64,000 nucleotides of DNA, from the NCBI GenBank assembly GCA_022072405.1, contig JAJVHX010000016.1, positions 1 through 64,000 on the forward strand, written 5' to 3'. The stretch comes from Phycisphaerae bacterium. Lineage in GTDB: Bacteria > Planctomycetota > Phycisphaerae > UBA1845 > CAIVHJ01. Shown in pieces: positions 63,799 through 64,000 of the stretch. The position numbers and the translations under genes are program-made. The notes beneath the pieces are model-generated. The model saw nothing but the letters and a program-made list of their open reading frames with translations. It did not search any database and had not been told where the DNA came from. Each line of letters begins with the position of its first letter. Within the stretch, counting starts at the first letter, position 1.

Positions 63799-64000
63799 GT
63801 GGCTTATACCGTATTGGCCCGTAAGTATCGCAGTAACACGCTCGATGAGATCGTAGGCCAATCCGCCATCGTCACCACTTTGCGCAATGCCATCACTTCC
63901 AAACGGTTGCATCATGGTTACCTCTTCAGCGGTACACGCGGTGTGGGCAAGACTTCCACTGCTCGCATTCTCGCCAAATCGTTGAATTGTCTGAAGTTTG
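63799..64000 (+). CDS. dnaX: DNA polymerase III subunits gamma/tau (partial)
   Basis: N-terminal 67 residues of the clamp-loader ATPase; the gene runs off the window. The start is a GTG with AGGTGA just upstream. [35 protein letters not shown] (Walker A) and ILAKSLNC are diagnostic. It lies 32 bases after the SRP RNA. Confidence 0.93.
   Translation, partial: MAYTVLARKYRSNTLDEIVGQSAIVTTLRNAITSKRLHHGYLFSGTRGVGKTSTARILAKSLNCLKF

Noticed and set aside
1..64000. tRNA genes
   Set aside because: I looked for T-loop words such as GGTTCGAATCC in the gaps and found none in a cloverleaf context.

Overview
The window looks like a chromosomal segment of a Gram-negative Planctomycetota bacterium, probably of the Phycisphaerae or a relative (moderate confidence; no 16S rRNA gene is present). 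The evidence is a planctomycete-style ECF sigma factor placed directly before a Ser/Thr kinase, a PilM-to-secretin operon with long unfamiliar middle genes, and lipid A/Kdo genes (lpxD, lpxI, kdsD). Several proteins have no clear family. Genes lie on both strands in short operons. I found no tRNA, rRNA or CRISPR array.

Layout. 0.9-2.2 kb: ammonium transporter amt (minus) with a sigma-54-type promoter. 2.4-9.3 kb: a hydrogenase locus, hypA-hypB-hoxF-hoxU-hoxY-hoxH-hoxW plus a CheY-like receiver. It encodes a cytoplasmic NAD-linked group 3d-type [NiFe]-hydrogenase, its maturation protease and its nickel-insertion proteins, and it is also preceded by a sigma-54-type site. 9.3-21.1 kb: a DUF2156-GNAT fusion, a membrane histidine kinase, an O-methyltransferase, an HDOD protein, tadA, lpxD-lpxI, a lipoprotein and a type-5-like uracil-DNA glycosylase. 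21.4-25.2 kb: an NSS symporter with a tiny partner gene, then rpsL, bioY and rpsG, with no fusA after rpsG. 25.4-35.5 kb: an LRR protein, the sigma factor/kinase pair, a CYTH protein, leuS, a beta-structured small protein and a GT-C membrane glycosyltransferase. 36-48 kb: the pilus or secretion operon (pilM, two unknown genes, secretin), a YdjY-like protein, kdsD and a LOG-family protein. 48-54 kb: a methyltransferase, gpmI, an orphan DNA methyltransferase, a CopD-like protein and an enolase-superfamily enzyme. 54-60.7 kb: an accessory island with an AT-rich hypothetical gene, a GC-rich restriction-modification cassette flanked by two broken genes, and a 21-bp tandem array. 60.8-64 kb: an ornithine aminotransferase-like gene, a cyclophilin, the SRP RNA and the start of dnaX.

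The most unusual feature is leuS. Its leucyl-tRNA synthetase reading frame carries an in-frame insert of 618 bp (206 codons) in the CP1 editing domain. The insert encodes an apparently complete REP-associated tyrosine transposase (HUH/Y1 family) and is bounded by two inverted REP palindromes that are themselves translated. A third, degenerate copy of the same REP lies in a second, smaller insertion nearer the N-terminus. Two further copies lie in intergenic DNA at 50.5 and 62.2 kb. A different dispersed repeat, with core CCGAGCCGCGACCGT, occurs four times next to gene 3' ends.
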